Program-made: the position numbers and the translations under genes
Shown here: positions 35,401 through 50,380 of the stretch, one piece after another
How positions within the stretch are numbered: position 1 is the first letter of the stretch
Layout: each line of letters starts with the position of its first letter
NCBI GenBank assembly: GCA_030770545.1
Contig: CM061098.1
Location: forward strand, 5,846,001-5,910,000
Reading direction: 5' to 3'
Length of the DNA: 64,000 nt
From: Macropodus opercularis
Lineage: Eukaryota > Chordata > Actinopteri > Anabantiformes > Osphronemidae
Notes under the pieces: model-generated
The model's database searches: none
The model's input: only the letters and a program-made list of their open reading frames with translations
What the model was told of the DNA's origin: nothing

Positions 35401-38400
35401 ATTTTGACATGATAAACGCAAGCAGCAGTAATGAGGCGTCGGGTTGTCAGGGCATCCATTTTGTTTTGCTCAAATCCGAGTCGAGGCAGGAATCCAAGCC
35501 TTTCTCCGTCTGAAACACCCAGAGCCAGCTACAGCTCCTAACTAGCGCCAGCGTTAGCGCCCTATGGCATTTTTACTTCACCTTGTGATTTACACTCCTT
35601 AATTTAGACCCCATCCTGTGTGTATTTGTATGTTGTGATTTATAGGAAACGATTTACGTCGCGAAGGGTTTTTGACAACACAAAAGTGATGACAGCGCTG
35701 AAGGTGGTACTAGCACTACAGCTAAGATAGACTGCACTGAGACTAGCCAAAGATTGAGATGTGTCGCTATCTCGCCATCTGTAACAGTCACGCCTGGTGT
35801 CGTCAGAAACAGATCGCCTCGATAGCAGCCACATCAAATCTCTAGTTGCCAAGCAAATAGAATAAAACAATCTATCGATCTTGTTCCACCTCCCTGTGTA
35901 TCAACACAATCCATCTGTGTTTATCAGGCTATCTGGCTTCCTATCTTTTCTTGTCTGCAGGCTGCTGTTCTTTTCTTTCCTCCTCTTTTCTTCCTTCCTC
36001 CTCCCACATTTGTTTGGTGATCCATCAGCCTATTTACCTTATCATGCTGCCAAACCATCCATTTACGCTCCCATCTGTCTGTCAAACTATATCTTAGCTT
36101 CCATTTGTCTAACTATCTCTCTGTCTACTCATTCACCTGTCAATCACGTGGCGTGCCTTGGCCGCTGTAGGTTCCAACTCCTCGTCAGCGGATGTCTGAC
36201 CTCGTCGGCTCAGACGAAAGCTGGATAAAGTAATTAGACTCCTATCGCTCGATCTGAAATCTGACACTGTTTTACTTAAAGTCTTGTGTAGTTAGAGTAA
36301 TAGTTTCAGTGTTGACAGACAAGACATATGCACAAAGGTTATGACATCCTTATGGTACAATGACCCATTTTGAGGTTTTAGTGAAGATAAAAGTTTAGTC
36401 TGTTCACAATTATCTGTGATCTAGATTACTTCCTCCCAGAATTCAGACAGAAGCAGGTCAGTGCTTTGGCTCGGTCCAGTTCAGATCAGGCCTCAGTGGA
36501 GCAAGCCAGACACTGATGTCCATGTTGTCAGGGGGTCTGGCCTCCCACAGTAGACCAACCAGTCTTATAGGATCAGTGACTCCCCCCCCCCCTCGGGCAC
36601 TGGAGAGCCTTGGCCTGATGGATTACTCTCTCCTGGCTCAGGCCTGTAAAATCCAGGCTTCTGCTACAGGGCCCATCTGTGCTCTCCATGGCTCCTGCAT
36701 CCCTCATGGTCGTAGTCTTGGGCTGCTGGTGAAGCCCCAAATCAACAGCTTTGGGCCTAGTGTGAATATTATGACACAGCTAGTAACCCTCCACGAATGT
36801 CCTCCATGAGTTTTCAAATTTAGTGACAAAGAAGAAATTAGCAGTTTGTGGCTGACATTTAATAGAATAATTAACCATAAACAGCCAGCAATCAATTATA
36901 AAACAGTAGGTACTGAGTGACACAGAATGGACTGCACCTCCTAATACCACCAGGCTTCTAAGACACCATGTGTATTCACTGTTAGGAGTAAGCAGACAAT
37001 GTAAACTTGGACAGCTGAGTTTCAGGAGGTTACACTGGAGGATATTTGTTTTCCTTCATGGTTATACTTAGGTTGAAGCCTGCCTCCTGAAACCTGACTG
37101 CTGAGAGGACAATCATGAATGGGAGTTTTGCCTGAGGCACTGATCGATTGCAAAAGTGTTTTCATATAACTGTTCATTTGGGCTGTGTGTGCCTCCGCAG
37201 CATCCCAGAATGCCGAGAGGCATTGTTCTGTGACTGAGGAATCAAGTCCAGCAGAGATATTTTAAGGAGATTTCTGCACCTGAGCAGTGCAATGAGGAAT
37301 CTATGCTACTATTAGTCTGTCAGGCTTTTTGTTTCCAATCAAATGGTAAGCCAAGCTTCAAGGAGAATAATGGATTTTTTTGATTAACCCAACATAGATT
37401 CTCACAGAGCTAGAAGTGCATGTAGTACACACGCAGGTTTTCCATGCACGACCGAACGCTACCTGTTTTTCTCTCCTGCTGTTTTGTCCCTGGTACAGAC
37501 CTGTCAACGCTCCCCTGCCGAGGCGATAAACTAGTACTTTTCTTCCCTCTAAAAATAAGCATTTGTATATGAACATGTGCACTGATTTCCTACTCTTCTG
37601 AAACATATTTCGTGCCAAGCAGTCAGGAGGCATTACTCTCAGTCCAAGTTCTTTTTACAGGGGTTGTTAGGAGCAGAGCGTGGATGTGTGCACGTTTTAT
37701 GCTGTGTTTATGTAGGAGCAACACAGAGAAACAGGCTGCACTTATACACACTGTGCCTGGCAATAAGAGGACCACGAGGAGAGACTGGGCCGGCTGCAAA
37801 AAGAGTACAAATGGTAGGCATCGCCAGAAGAAAAATAAAATAAAATCCGCCACGATGCCATTTTTGAGTGATGGTACACAGCACGGGTTTTGTCAAAGGT
37901 AGTGAGGAACTTAAATGGAACCTAGGGAGGGAGAGGCGATGGGGGAAATAATGTCTGTATTCACTATCTGGGTCAGTCTCCAGTATTGCCAAGCATGCAC
38001 ATCACGGTACCCACTGAGATTGAGAAGTGATAGAGGCATGGAAAGATTAACCACATCCCTGCGCTGTCAGGACCTGCTGCATGTGTTATGCCCGCCCCGC
38101 TCCTCGCTCCAGTTTATCTCAACAGACTGCCACTTTAACTCATTTTGCCTCCAAATTCTGTACACAAGCTGTCAAGCAGGAACGTGAACTTGTATACATA
38201 CATGCCAGAACTGAGTATTATGAGATTTAGTCTCCATTACAAGTTCATGTTCAGATTGCTTTCGGTGCTTCCTGGGTATTTAGAAATCACAAGTGACCGG
38301 TACATGGGAGCTAATGTCAGTAATGAGGGGGATTAAGACGAGCAAAGTCGGAGAGAGGAAGAGATGCATTCTGAAAATGTGAAACAGAAGGAAGTGTGTT

Positions 38401-38989
38401 TAAAAAGCACAGGAGGGAAACACAGGGAGGGAGAATTTCAGTATCTTGCCTCAGCATGTTTATCCGGGCCTGTCTTAGGCATTTCCCTCTGTCATGCTAT
38501 TCCGATCGCCTCTTCCCGCTATGGCGTGCTGAGAAAACACACCAGAACGCATCAAGCGCCAGATTGCAGCCCCCTCACGCTGAGATCCCCTGACATTTGT
38601 ACACCCCACTCATTTAGGTGAAACACACAGGCTGCAGGTACAGTATTATACAGTTTAACTTGAGAGAGGAGTCAAGAGAGACACAACGGTTTCAGTCGGC
38701 AGGTTGGGAAGCAAGAGGCCGGCTTTGACTAAAATAACATGTTTATTAGACTGTGCAAGTCACGCTGCCACAAACAGAACAATAATAAACCAGAAGGCTG
38801 GGGAGAAAGAATGACATGATTTTAATATGATTTGAACAAAACAACTGTTTTTTTTTTAGCTGCGCTCCTCTTACACATACAGTTGTAACACTGGAAATGC
38901 TCTGTGTCCATATGAGACAAAGTGAGATTTCATTGTTTATGAATGTGATTACGCATAATTGTTAACATCATCTTAGCACTGCTGTCTTT
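32414..38989. other. Unique non-coding DNA, no gene recognised
   Basis: Includes a pyrimidine-rich, loosely CATC/CTGT-repetitive stretch at 35935-36130, an 11-C run at 36582-36592, and a TTAAAAAGGTAAGTAACC-like donor signal on the minus strand at 34808-34815 (see findings). A CACGTG E-box lies near 36148. No coding gene is recognised. Confidence 0.4.
36582..36592. repeat. Homopolymer of eleven C
   Basis: An uninterrupted C run in otherwise mixed sequence; the count may vary between reads. Confidence 0.9.
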
Positions 38990-39095
38990 GTCCTTGCATT
39001 CACATTTTCGCAGTCGCTTTTGTTCAAAGCAACTTACAAGCGAGGTACAAAGCAGGAAAAACGGCTAAGTCAGGTAGAAGACACTGAAAGCCACT
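38990..39095. repeat. Fragment of a widespread fish interspersed repeat
   Basis: The core CGCTTTTGTTCAAAGCAACT plus TACAAGCGAGGTACAA closely resembles the GCTTTTATCCAAAGCGACTTACA motif that recurs in many teleost genomes. Only about 100 bp remains and I cannot name the family or fix its ends from this copy. Confidence 0.45.
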
Positions 39096-42000
39096 AGAGG
39101 AAATGTTTCAGCTGCGTCAGACAGAAGAATAGAGGTTTTGTGTGCAGAAAAAGCTGCTTTGTTTGGTTTTGTGTTTGACATAAAGAGCCTCTACAATAAA
39201 TTGTATTTTTCTCTTTGTTACCAGCAGCAAGATGAAGTGTATTTATTTAAAAAAATGTTGTCTGTAGAAAAAAGACAGAAAGAAAACATAAAACACAGAG
39301 ACTTGTGCAGTAGCTGAGAGAACTCATGGTCCCTTTTATTCCTTAAATCTTGGTTTGTATACATTTCAGCTGCTTGTCATACTGTAATTCCATGAGTGAC
39401 TTGTAACTACAGATAAAATAGTCCACACGTCTCCCCACCCATCCTCCTCTTTTTTTTAATCTTCACAACTGAACTCACTTTTTCCTCACTTGCACTATTT
39501 CCCTCTCCCCCCTGCTCCTTGTTTGGGGTGATTACTCTTACTACTCAAAGAAGGGCTGTGTTTGCCACGACTGTAGTTTTGTGATACGCGGCCCATAACT
39601 TTCAGCGGGAAGAAATAGCTTCTCCCTCTGCATCCCATTTATACACCGTATCTTGTTTCCGTGTAGGGAGTTCCATTACTCTGTAGCTGGGAGGCTGGCA
39701 GAGGGGAACGGGGGGAGGAAGCCACGGGAGATGAAAAGAGGTGATAGAAGGTTGCGGCTGTTGCTGCTGCTGGTGCTGCAGATGCTCTGCCGTTCGACAG
39801 AGCAGCAAACACAACATGTTGATGTGCAGCGAGCAGAGATTTTATCACCTTTATTACGCTTTATCACAATATGAAGTGCTGAGCGACTCGGGGAGAGAAT
39901 TAGACAAAGCCAGTGACATATCAGAGGAATTGTGTCATTGCTCACTTGTTTAGCGCAAAACACAGTAAATGTATGGTATGCAGAGATATTTTCCAACAGA
40001 GGCAACTCCCTCCGCTTTATGACGCCTGCTGTCTGTCTGATTGGTGATAACATGAACCTGACCTTGTTATGCTTTGATGAACATCAACACCGTGTTTAGA
40101 TACACAGTCAATATTTAACTGACGTAGCATAATCCTCCCCAAAGTCTCTGTCTATAGTGGCCAGAGAGGTAGTTCCTCAAAGTGGCCCATGCTGTGAGTG
40201 TGTTTGCTAGACTACTGCAGCCTTTCCTTCTTCTCCCCTGTCATGATGTAATTCAATGTAATTTTACAAAGATGATAGTAACAAAAGAAGTCATGATGTT
40301 TAACACTTTGTTGGGAATCTACAGGGAAGATGCCTCCTCCAAACAGGAGACGGTGGGAACTCAGCTTTTCGCTGTTTAGTAATCTTGGCGCCCTCCTCTC
40401 CTCCTGTTACCCTTGTCTTATTCAGAGCATTTCCCTTGTGGCAGGGATCATCTTGATACACACACGATTACAGTATGTATATGCGTGTTGCATTTTCTTC
40501 CATGTGTGTGTCTTTTTCCTCCATCTGCCCATTGTCACTGAAATCCTCGGTGCATTTAGTAACGTTTTGAGAAGCGGTGCCACGCAGCATTTAATTAAGT
40601 TCTACTATGCCAACATGTCCCTGCTGTAACATGGAATACCTGGTCTTCATTTGTCAATTTCTTCTCCTGTTCTTGTGCTCCTCTGCGTCGCGCCTACTGT
40701 AACTCGGAAAGATGTCGCCTCTGGGAGAACCAGGTAAAGAAGCCATCAAAACCAATGCGAGTAGAAAGAATTGCAATCAGTGCCCCCCAAAAAAGTAGAG
40801 TTTGTCTTTCTCCCCCGTTTCCCAGTGCCGCTCTCTGTATTGTGTGTATCTGTGTGCTTGAAGTGTTCAATTCAGTAGAGGGTAGTAGTAATGTTTCTTT
40901 CCCAGTAGAAATGGCTGCTGTTTGTTCAGTTGTTGTGATAGATTTATGTGGCGTGAAAAAATGGGCTTTTATGCACCTGAAGACAGGAACAGAAAAGTCT
41001 TTATGAGAATCCAATAGCTTTACGTTCAAGGATACTCTGATGGGAGATGCATTTTGCTGCTAGCTTTTCTCTATTTTTGCAAAGTCTTTGACAAAAGCTT
41101 CCCTGTGTATTCAGTCAGTTAGGTAACACGCAATTACCCTGAAAACGGGACAAAAGCCGTCTATTATGTCACCTTTTTAGGATTACAACATGTTACAATA
41201 CAGTAAAATACGAGGTACAATATGGCCGCCTCTTAAAACAATAAAGCCAACAACAGTGTGCTCTTGTTAAGTGCACAGCGCTCGTAAGTATCCAAACACC
41301 TGTACTTTGAATCAATATGAAGTTTAAGTGTGCTGTGTTGGCGCAGAGAGCTGGCGGGTTGTGGGCTGGAGCGCGGGCCGCTTCTCTTTTAGCCATTTTG
41401 TATTAATTCACTATCAACTCTGAAAGACAGAGAAGAATGTTTCAGTATTCTGGTTGGATGATGAGCACGCTGTGACTCAAAGCCTCTATATTTTTGTACC
41501 TTTTTAGATAGTTTGTGATGTTGATGTACGGTCTTTCCTTGGATCCTCGTACAGTAATTGACGTAGTCTAAGATGACCTCATTTCGGTGACATGGGGTCT
41601 GTATTCTCCCAACTCCTTTGTAAAACTGACCGGGTTAAAAGATGCTTGACCAGAAATTAGGTTACAGCAACTGGGCTTCAAGATGACAGATTGCAGATGA
41701 TTTGTTTTTCTTTTTTTGTCCCCATTTCTCTTTTTGTGTATTACAGTTGCCAGTTCGAAAGGAGGGAGGTTGAATAACTCCTACTTAAGAGTGAAGCAAA
41801 CATGTGGATGTAAAAATGAGCGCATGGATGAGTAGTGATGATGTTTCTGGACACGCTGCCAGAGCGTGTTAGCTTTAACGATCACCCACTGTAGACAAAC
41901 GTATGTTAAACAGAGAACATAGAACCTCTCATGCGTTTTTTTTTAAACGTCTCACTCTGTCTTCCTTTTGCTCTTTCTGTTGCTTCGCTCTCTCCCTCTC

Positions 42001-43100
42001 CTCCTGTGCACCATCTGCATGATGCTTTGTACATAATCTGAAGGAGGGAGTGCTTTCTGCTCTCTAGCATGAGGGTGGGAGTCTGCGCGTGTGAGCGCGC
42101 TCTAGTTTGTGTATGTGTGTCCAGCCATCACAGTCACTCTCAGCTCATTACCTGACATGATGGATCGAGCGAGTGCCATTAAACAACGCCCAGCCTGGGA
42201 CGCCTGGCACCCTACAGCTGGCACTGACTAATGGGCATAGTGGTGGCGGCACGCTTGGAAATACCAGGGAGTCCTGCGTGGGAGTGTGTGCAGTCATCTC
42301 CATGGCTATGCTTCCTGGTTCTGTCCAGCTCCACCTGCCACCTGGCCGTCCAGCGGATGCCATGGGCATTTCTGGGCAGCCGTGGTTGGATAGAACGAGA
42401 GGCCGTGTTTGTACGACTGTGTCATAGAACTGGCACAGAGAGAAGTGTGACTGGCCCCAACACAAACATTCATCGTCAGTAACGTACAGTCAAAGCTACT
42501 GTGGACATTTCACTTGATTATCACGCTGTGTTTTGTAATAGCTTTGTTTCTAAGGTTAATGTCCCTCTGACGGCAACGGTCGGGATTGTTTTCTGCACTT
42601 ACCTGTGATCTGATCCAGTCAATCAGCAGAAGGTGGAGAAGGACAGACAGTGGCTCTCAGAGACCCGGGTTTGGCTTTACGACCTGAGAGAACCCTGAAG
42701 TGACTCAAAAACACAATGACCTGCTTGTTTTTTGCCTTTGCGTTGCTCTGTATGTTTTCTGTACATGTAGTTTTATTATTATTTTCCAGTGTGTGGGTCT
42801 GCATGTGTGCATATGCTGCATCTGATGTGAGAATAGCTGAAGGGGCTCCAGGGAAAAGCATGGCTCAGGAGCTGAATGGAGTTACTATGACACCCGAAAC
42901 AAGCACCTCCACTCCACCAGCTTCTTCTGTTTCTTCACCCCCCCGCTGCTCCGCTCTCAATCAGCCTGGATTTGCTTCATGTTGCTTCTCCTCTCTTCTC
43001 AGTCTCTTTTCTCTGCCTCCCTTAGTTTCTCTATACAGTCTTTCATTTAGTTGAGCGCCTGCGTGCCAGTATGGATCAATGTAACAACACTTTCTTGTTC
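39096..43100. other. Unique non-coding DNA, no gene recognised
   Basis: A CTG/CAG-rich patch at 39750-39810 makes leucine- or glutamine-rich frames on both strands. A G/C-richer block at 42150-42480 is open in three frames and on both strands, which argues against coding use; it could be a conserved or CpG-containing element. A pyrimidine tract lies at 41950-42005. Confidence 0.4.
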
Positions 43101-46100
43101 TTTCTCAGCCCCACTCTCTGGTTTTCACTTTGTTGTTTCTTTTTTTTTGTATTTGCTGAACAGACAACCGCCGTGCAGTTCTGGAAAGGTCTCGTTCACG
43201 GCACAACGCAAATCACCAAGCTCGATGATCGCTCGCGCCTACCACAAGACGCTAGATAAGTGCCAAAGAGGCCTGCGAGGTGGAGATTCAGAAGACATCT
43301 GAGGGAGGGATGGACCACCCCTCACTGCAGCGTACACACATACACACACACTGTCTCAAAAGTATCGACAAAAAGCACCAAGTACGAGAGAAAAAAAACG
43401 ATAGGACGTCAGAAAGACAATTATTTTCATATTTGAGTGGTCTCTCATGATTCTCAATATTCACATCCTCCATGTATGGTTCGATTCATAAAATTCTCTG
43501 CCTTCTACTTGCTCTTTTAAACAGGATGCTCACATGCAGTTTTGATATGAACCAAACAATATGTTGAAAATAGACGCTCTGCCAAGAAGGACTGCATCAT
43601 AATGAATGCTCATCATCCACATGAACATACCGCGAGCAGCCGGCCAGCTCTGTGAAATAGATGTCTGCAATCTGCTGACGTTTCTACTGAATAGACGTCC
43701 GACCGGTTGTCCTCAAATATCAAAACAATTACTAGTACGTAAATGTACACAGATACCATATGGATAATTCCATTTCATTACATATCCCACAAAGCCACAG
43801 GAGCTGGCCCCTGTCCGAGCAGATATCTCAGCGTGTGTGTGACTCACAGATCTTGAAACTGTAACGTCCATTTTGACAAGATGCGTTTTATTTTTAGTTG
43901 TGTAATATCTAACCAACGCCTTCGGGTGCTGATCTCTGTCCCAAGGTCACTTTGGCTGTTAACATGAGAGACTGACACATTTCTAAATGCATGTAACTGC
44001 CCAGGGAAGATAATGTGAACTCTTGACCTTCCCTGTAGTCACAAAGGTTTGGAGCGGGGGAAGCGCTGTTATGCGAAGGTATTACATGTCTGAGTGAACG
44101 CTGGGACGCCACTAACTCTCGGACACTGTTTGGCCAATATTTTTCCCTCTTTATTGTTGTTATTGTCTCCCATATGGACTGTTCTATAAACATGCATGAG
44201 GTTGTGCGGGTCTTTCACACGATTTGGTCAATTGTAGCATATTTTAGCAATATTTTATTAGTTTTGAAGCATAATTTTAATAATCAATATGATTTTGCCA
44301 AACCCTACGCAGGTTTTAAAATTCCTTTTTCAGAGTTCCATCAACAAACTGTAAAATGCTCACAATACTTTGTTGTGATACTTTTTATACTTTTTGAGTA
44401 ATTAAAATCAGAAGTGAGCATTATTGCAGTGAGTTAAATTTTATTTAAAGCAGAAAAAACAATTGTAAGCTGCAGTGTTCGTTTTTTTTTACTTTACTAG
44501 CAAATACATTAACTTAAAATGTTGCCGGGTTTTGTTTATATTTAAACATAATCCAGAGGAGTTGCAGTTTGAAAGTCATTAACCTTGGCTACGATCTCCT
44601 TTTGTCTTCTCCACTAGATGAAATTTGGAAATGCTGATTATTCTGGTCTGATATAAATGTATTTCAATGTGTTTTTCTCTTTCAAATGAAGCCTCTAAAA
44701 GAAACATCAGCAATAACTACTTGGACCAGGGAGAGTCCACTGGTTATTCAAGAGAAAATTAAATAACCAAGCAAGGGGAAAGAATTGGATCAGTAATGTA
44801 ACAGCCATGTACTTGGCACCGGTGGAAAGATAAGACCAAGTAATCAGTTCAGCCAACAAGTTGCCCCAGATGTATATTTCCATGCAGTTGGCAGCTGCCC
44901 CAGATGGCTATAAGTTGTACAGTATTTGACTGAAATCTTGTTTATAATCATCACTGTGATATTTAACATGGATTCGCTTGTCCCCAGATCTCTGCAGTGG
45001 AGGCTTGAGGAACCAAGCGCTAGCTATAAAGCAAGTATTTTAGGGCAAAATAGGCAAAAACAATGTGTGTGTAGATGCTTCCACCTGGTTCAAGTATTTA
45101 AGAACCAGGCTCACATGCAGCTTTAAAGGCCCGACCGAGCAGATGCACGCGTCAAGTGGTAGTTGTGACTCCTCATAGTTTATGCATTTGGACCCTGATG
45201 CCTGGTGCTCGTGTATAAAACAGTTCAGACTTTGCTGTGAGCTTCGTTCCTCCATCAGGACCCACAGTCACACGGTGTCTTCACGTGAACTATTTATTCA
45301 TATATTCATGCCGTGGGCGGCCCTGTCCCCCCGCCACCCTAAACTGTAAGCTACTAAACACATGCACTGAATCCACACTGGGTACAACCAGAATCACAGA
45401 CTGAGGGGCACAACAGACAAGATGACACTTGTCTTGGCAAGTGAGAGTCTAAACTCCCTCCAATTCCCCAGCACTAATGGCATAAGTGACCCTTTTACCA
45501 TAACACAAGCTCCTATAGTGATACCAACCCTGCTGTAGGCGCTTTGAGTCTCTGTGTTAAGAACTGCCTGGGTTAATAACGGTTTGTGTGTCATGCCAGC
45601 TCAGTAACCGGAACAGGAACTCGGGCAAAATAGGATTCAGTGTGCTTGACTCCTGGGCTGAATAGATGGAGATTTTTCATTTAAACAATCCACCAGTGCT
45701 GCTTGTGATGTGTGTGTTGCTCGATGCCTCCTCTCTCTGCGTGCATGCTTCTAAAAATGCAATTTTACCCATCATCTCGGCTCAAGGTGCATCCACAATG
45801 CTCCGAGAAGTCTGCGTTTTTAAGGCGGCAGTTATTCTCCTCGGAATGTAGGGTTCAAGCTGGTGCACAGAGGACGCATAGGGAATGAGGTTTCTACATA
45901 AGGGATCAGCACCGAGGGAAAGTCGTACGCAGCAGAGGTAGAAGGCTTCCTTGTTTTTTTTTGTTTCACAACTTGCCCTTTGTACAACCTCACCTGTAAA
46001 CTGCCATTTATTGAATTAGATCCTTTGTTTTATTGAATGAATTCATCATAAATGCCAATGTTTGCTGTGTCATTTGATTATTCACCATCTGCTTGGATGT

Positions 46101-49100
46101 ATTAAGAATGACAGAAATGTAAGAACATTTTCTTTATTATTTAAATAAACTGCCAATTTAGAGGGGGAGCAGTTCACACTAAACGAAAATAGCTGTTTTG
46201 TTCTGCGTATCAAAGGGAGTAGCGATCATAAGGAACACTGCATAGGCACAAATGTTTTGTTTAAAGTTTATATACTAATAGTCACCCAAGTGAGAACTGT
46301 CATTCAGAGGAGAAGGCTTTCATTTGTTTACAAGCTGACAGTTGTGTGATGCTACCTATTAACGCACAAACATCTTTTGTAAGATGTAATTTATTTGGAG
46401 TTTTAAAGAAGTTTTAATGATCCTGTTGTTGAGCTGAGAGCTGTGTTGTCAGTCACTGTAGCAGTTCTAAATTATGCATCACTGCCACAACAGTGATCAC
46501 GAACACCTGTTGTTTTCAGAGTGGTGCAACACAGAACTGAGTGCAGCAACACACCACTCAACTTTCCACTGGCTGAAAAGTCAGGTAAATGACTTCGTTG
46601 ACAAAAGCAGAGCAGAACAACAATCCTCATCATCCCTGTAAGTGGCTTCTCCCCCAGATCCATATTGTAGGATAAGAAAAGTCATGTGTTTCATAGTAAG
46701 TAGAAGAGAACCTGAAATGCTCCATCATATTATTGTGACTACAGGCCTGTGTGCGTGTTCGGGCCGATCATCCCATCGTTGTTTAGCTTGTAACTAACCG
46801 ATTACATGACTTGTGCTTAACTATACAGTACGAGCGAGGAGGCAGGGGTATGAGAGAAGACTCAGAACAATGAACGGTGCCACTGTAGTGGGGAGAAGTG
46901 GCGTCTGCAGAGTAACTCACACTCACGACTGTGCACTTTACCTCACCAGATCTTTTGCTCAGGCAGAAGTGTTTGAGATGTTTGAATGCGACATCGCACG
47001 CAAACTATTTGCAAAGTACATCTCTTGGTAAATAGTTCCCAGCTGCCACATATCCATTTCTTTCCTACTTTGTTAGAGCTTATTTGATTTGTGGAAGTCC
47101 AAATGTGGCTGAATCAACAAACAATGCTCACAACTGTTGGCAAACCCTGCGCAACTACGATGTGTAAGCTGCCATATCCCTGCCTACCTAGCTTGTCATC
47201 AACTGTTTTGTCTTAAAAATCATTTATATTTGTAACTTTTAAGTTTATTTGTATTCTAAAACAAAATGGTTATGCAAACTGCTGTTCCATAGAATATGTT
47301 ATGGACTATGATACAAAAGTGATAACCACTTTGTTATATAAACTGATTTATGAAAGATTTGTTTCTCTGTCTCACTCATTTAAACATATCACACGTCAGG
47401 AAGAAAATGTCTCATCTTGGCCAAACAGTGGGTTGTGAAATTCTGTCCCCAGTTTACTTGGAGGCAGGGCAGAAGTTAGCTGCCGCAGGCTGACTTATGG
47501 ACAGGGATTACAGAGAGCTCTAGGTGTTAGCGCATGATGAATGGGACAGCTCCTACCTATAAAAGCAACATATTTGGACCTTGGTGTCCCCAATGCTTTA
47601 TCTCGCACAGTGTCAAAGGCAAAGTGATAATGCCATCATGTCCGACGACAGCTTAGGGAAATGACTGCAGCATCAGAAAATACAGATCCAGAAAAACTGA
47701 CCTTTTTAATCATTTTGCAGACCTTAAAATCTCCCCTGGGACTGATTTCAGGCTGTCGAGCTGGAGGACAAGGAAAGGCAGCACGGAAACTCAATAATTT
47801 GTTTATAATTTGATACTGAAGGATTTAATATGATAACCAGGGGAATATTTTCTGTAGATTTCATCGCTTCTATAGGGGCTAGAGAGAGAATGGTGTCTGA
47901 CTCTACTATAGGCAAAGTGAGTTTAAAACTGATACAATAGCACATAATGGATGTACTGGCTCTCCTTGTGTCTACACCAGTGTGTCCCTCCCTGTCTGTC
48001 GGTTTGTCCCAGGACTGAGTGTCAAATAACAGGCCAGAGCTGTTCCTGTCTTGGCCCCTTAGCGTTACACTTCTCTCCACTAGCACCTCCTCAAAATGCG
48101 ATGGCATGTTCTCCCTCCATGCACCATGTCTCACTTCTCTGCTGCAGCATGACATCATGAAATCGCGTCTGACTTGGGGAAGTAACCCCACAGCCACAGG
48201 GGAATCTCACTTTCTTCCTGCACACACACACTCGTTCTTCGAATCTGGGGACTGATCTTCTCTGAATCTCTTCTCCTCCCAGTGTGCAGCCAGACAGATG
48301 GAGATTCATCTCTCAACAAGCTGTGATCTGTGTTTAGAGATGTGTGCTGTAGAACACAAGTCTAATTAGGTTTATTGTTGATCTTGGGAGGTTAATTTGT
48401 ACTTGGCTGCAAGTAAATATGCTGAAGGGGGCCAACCTAGTTCTATGAGGCACCGGCATTGCAACGTTTTTTATCATTTTGACTTTCCAGGTGATTCAGA
48501 AAGATTATAGCACCATGCTATATTTGTCTTGGTTGGGATAGTAAAACAGGGAAATGAGGTACAAGAAGTGTGTTGCACTAATGAGCTCAAGGCTACAGTC
48601 GTGTTGGTGGCAGGTACAGTATTTTTTCATGGAGTCTTTTTATTTTTTTACAGCCTGCAGGTAAATAGCCTTGCCAGAGCCTGAGAGACGAGCCGGGCCC
48701 ACACGAGTTCCTGTTTCTTCTTCCCACCCTCCTTCTTCACGCTATAAACAGTCATGTTTCTAATGCGCCCGCTGACAGATCAGATCAGCGGGAGAACAAC
48801 ATAATTATGTTTCATTTTGCATTTCCACCTACTTGAGAATATGCAAACATTATGGAGATGAGACAAAGCAGACAGTAACGATTCCCTCTTTACCTGAGCT
48901 AATTCTGTCTGAGGAGGAATCTTATTCAAGCAGCACTTTGCACTTAAACCTGAGAGTTTGATAAATGCTTGATTGTTCGTGTGCGTGCGTGAGTTCAGGG
49001 TGAGTGGGGCCTCAATAAACATTCTGTCTGATATTCTGCATGTTTGTGTGGCATAACTGCTCAGCATCGTCTGAATTCAAGTGTGTCAGGTGACAGTGAC

Positions 49101-50380
49101 ACCGCACCACTTACTCCGTTCTTAAGTCATCAGTATTTTAGCTGGTTGTCATTTTCTGTGTCACACAGCTACATGGATGTATTAAACAAATTCAGTGTCA
49201 CGGCAAAAGACCAAATGTAGTGTGGATCTGTTCCTTATCTTTCCTCAACACTGTCACATAATCAACAATAATAGTCTGATTTGGAACAGAAGTAGTTTGT
49301 CAGTACACTAGCTCCATCTGTCCATCAGTCTGTCGTCAGCGGCTATGAGCATTCAGCAGTAGATTAAAGTGTCAGACCACTACCTGATGGTTGGTTGCTT
49401 TATTTTATCACAGGCGTACAAATATTCTTCCTCCCTACAATCCTAACAGTCAGGAAGGTGGTGAAATATGAGGACTCTCACCTAATGACAGCCTGGGTTG
49501 GCTCCAGAACCGTAAACACTGAGTCACACGAGTTATAAATTAAACAATGCACTTGGTCAGTTAAAACCAAGTGAGTGAAGGCTGTTTGATGGCGATGGTG
49601 AATGTGGCGCATTTAGTACAGATCTGTATAGAAGGGACGTGAAACTGCCAGCCCTGTGATTAGCCGATGTCAAGCTCTACCTCCGCAGCCGCAGCGGAGC
49701 CTCACAGGCGTTAACATGAAATCGTCCCTGGCAAACTGTTATGATGAAATAATCAGTATTGATTGTTTTAAAGTAAGTTAAAATACACATCATACGCATT
49801 GGGAAGAATTTTGGTTAGACTCACCAATATTTCAAAATCACAAATGTTGTACAAATACTTCAAAACCTGAAAATAAGTGAAATGTGTGTAATGTTGAACA
49901 ACAGTAATTCATTGGCCCTAGAATAACTTTATGCATGTACTGTCTATGCAGAGTGTCTCTGACCAGCCACGTGTAGCACATTATTTACTGCCCTCTTATA
50001 CGCTTACAGATGCTCAGGCTTCCTCCCCAGACATTTAAACCAATAATCTTCTCTCTTCATCTTTTTTTTGTTCTCTCCACCCTGGAGTCGCTGGAAGTCG
50101 CTTGTCACCATGTTTGGCCACTCTGCCCTGTCGGAGTGTTACTACTGACAAATCAATACACTTTTTTCAGTACATGAAATTTTAAAATCACCCAGACAGC
50201 AGATGTGTCTTCTCTGTCACTGTGCGTCAAGTGTTGGCTAGTAACACGATGTCCAATAATGCTACTTGACACTGAGTGATGGTGCTGTTAACCTACCCTG
50301 GGAAATTTAATATTGACAGATTCCTGCAAGGCTCTGTGCTTTGGTATGGCTCAAATTAATACCCTGCATGTTTATGACTG
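43101..50380. other. Unique non-coding DNA, one possible 3' splice site
   Basis: A strong pyrimidine tract ending in CAG at 43161-43163 opens this stretch (see findings). The longest open frame in the window, 149 codons on the minus strand at 47748-48197, has no recognisable domain and is overlapped by plus-strand frames. Around 44220-44560 the sequence is very A/T-rich. Confidence 0.4.

Noticed and set aside
39602..40053. Glutamine- or leucine-rich frames around 39.7-39.8 kb
   Set aside because: They come from a short CTG/CAG-rich patch. No frame extends into a recognisable protein.
42148..42482. Block open in three frames on both strands
   Set aside because: Openness in every frame reflects G/C-richer composition with few stop triplets, not selection on one frame.
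47748..48197. Longest frame in the window, 149 codons, minus strand
   Set aside because: No domain or family is recognisable, plus-strand frames overlap it, and one frame of this size is expected by chance in 64 kb.
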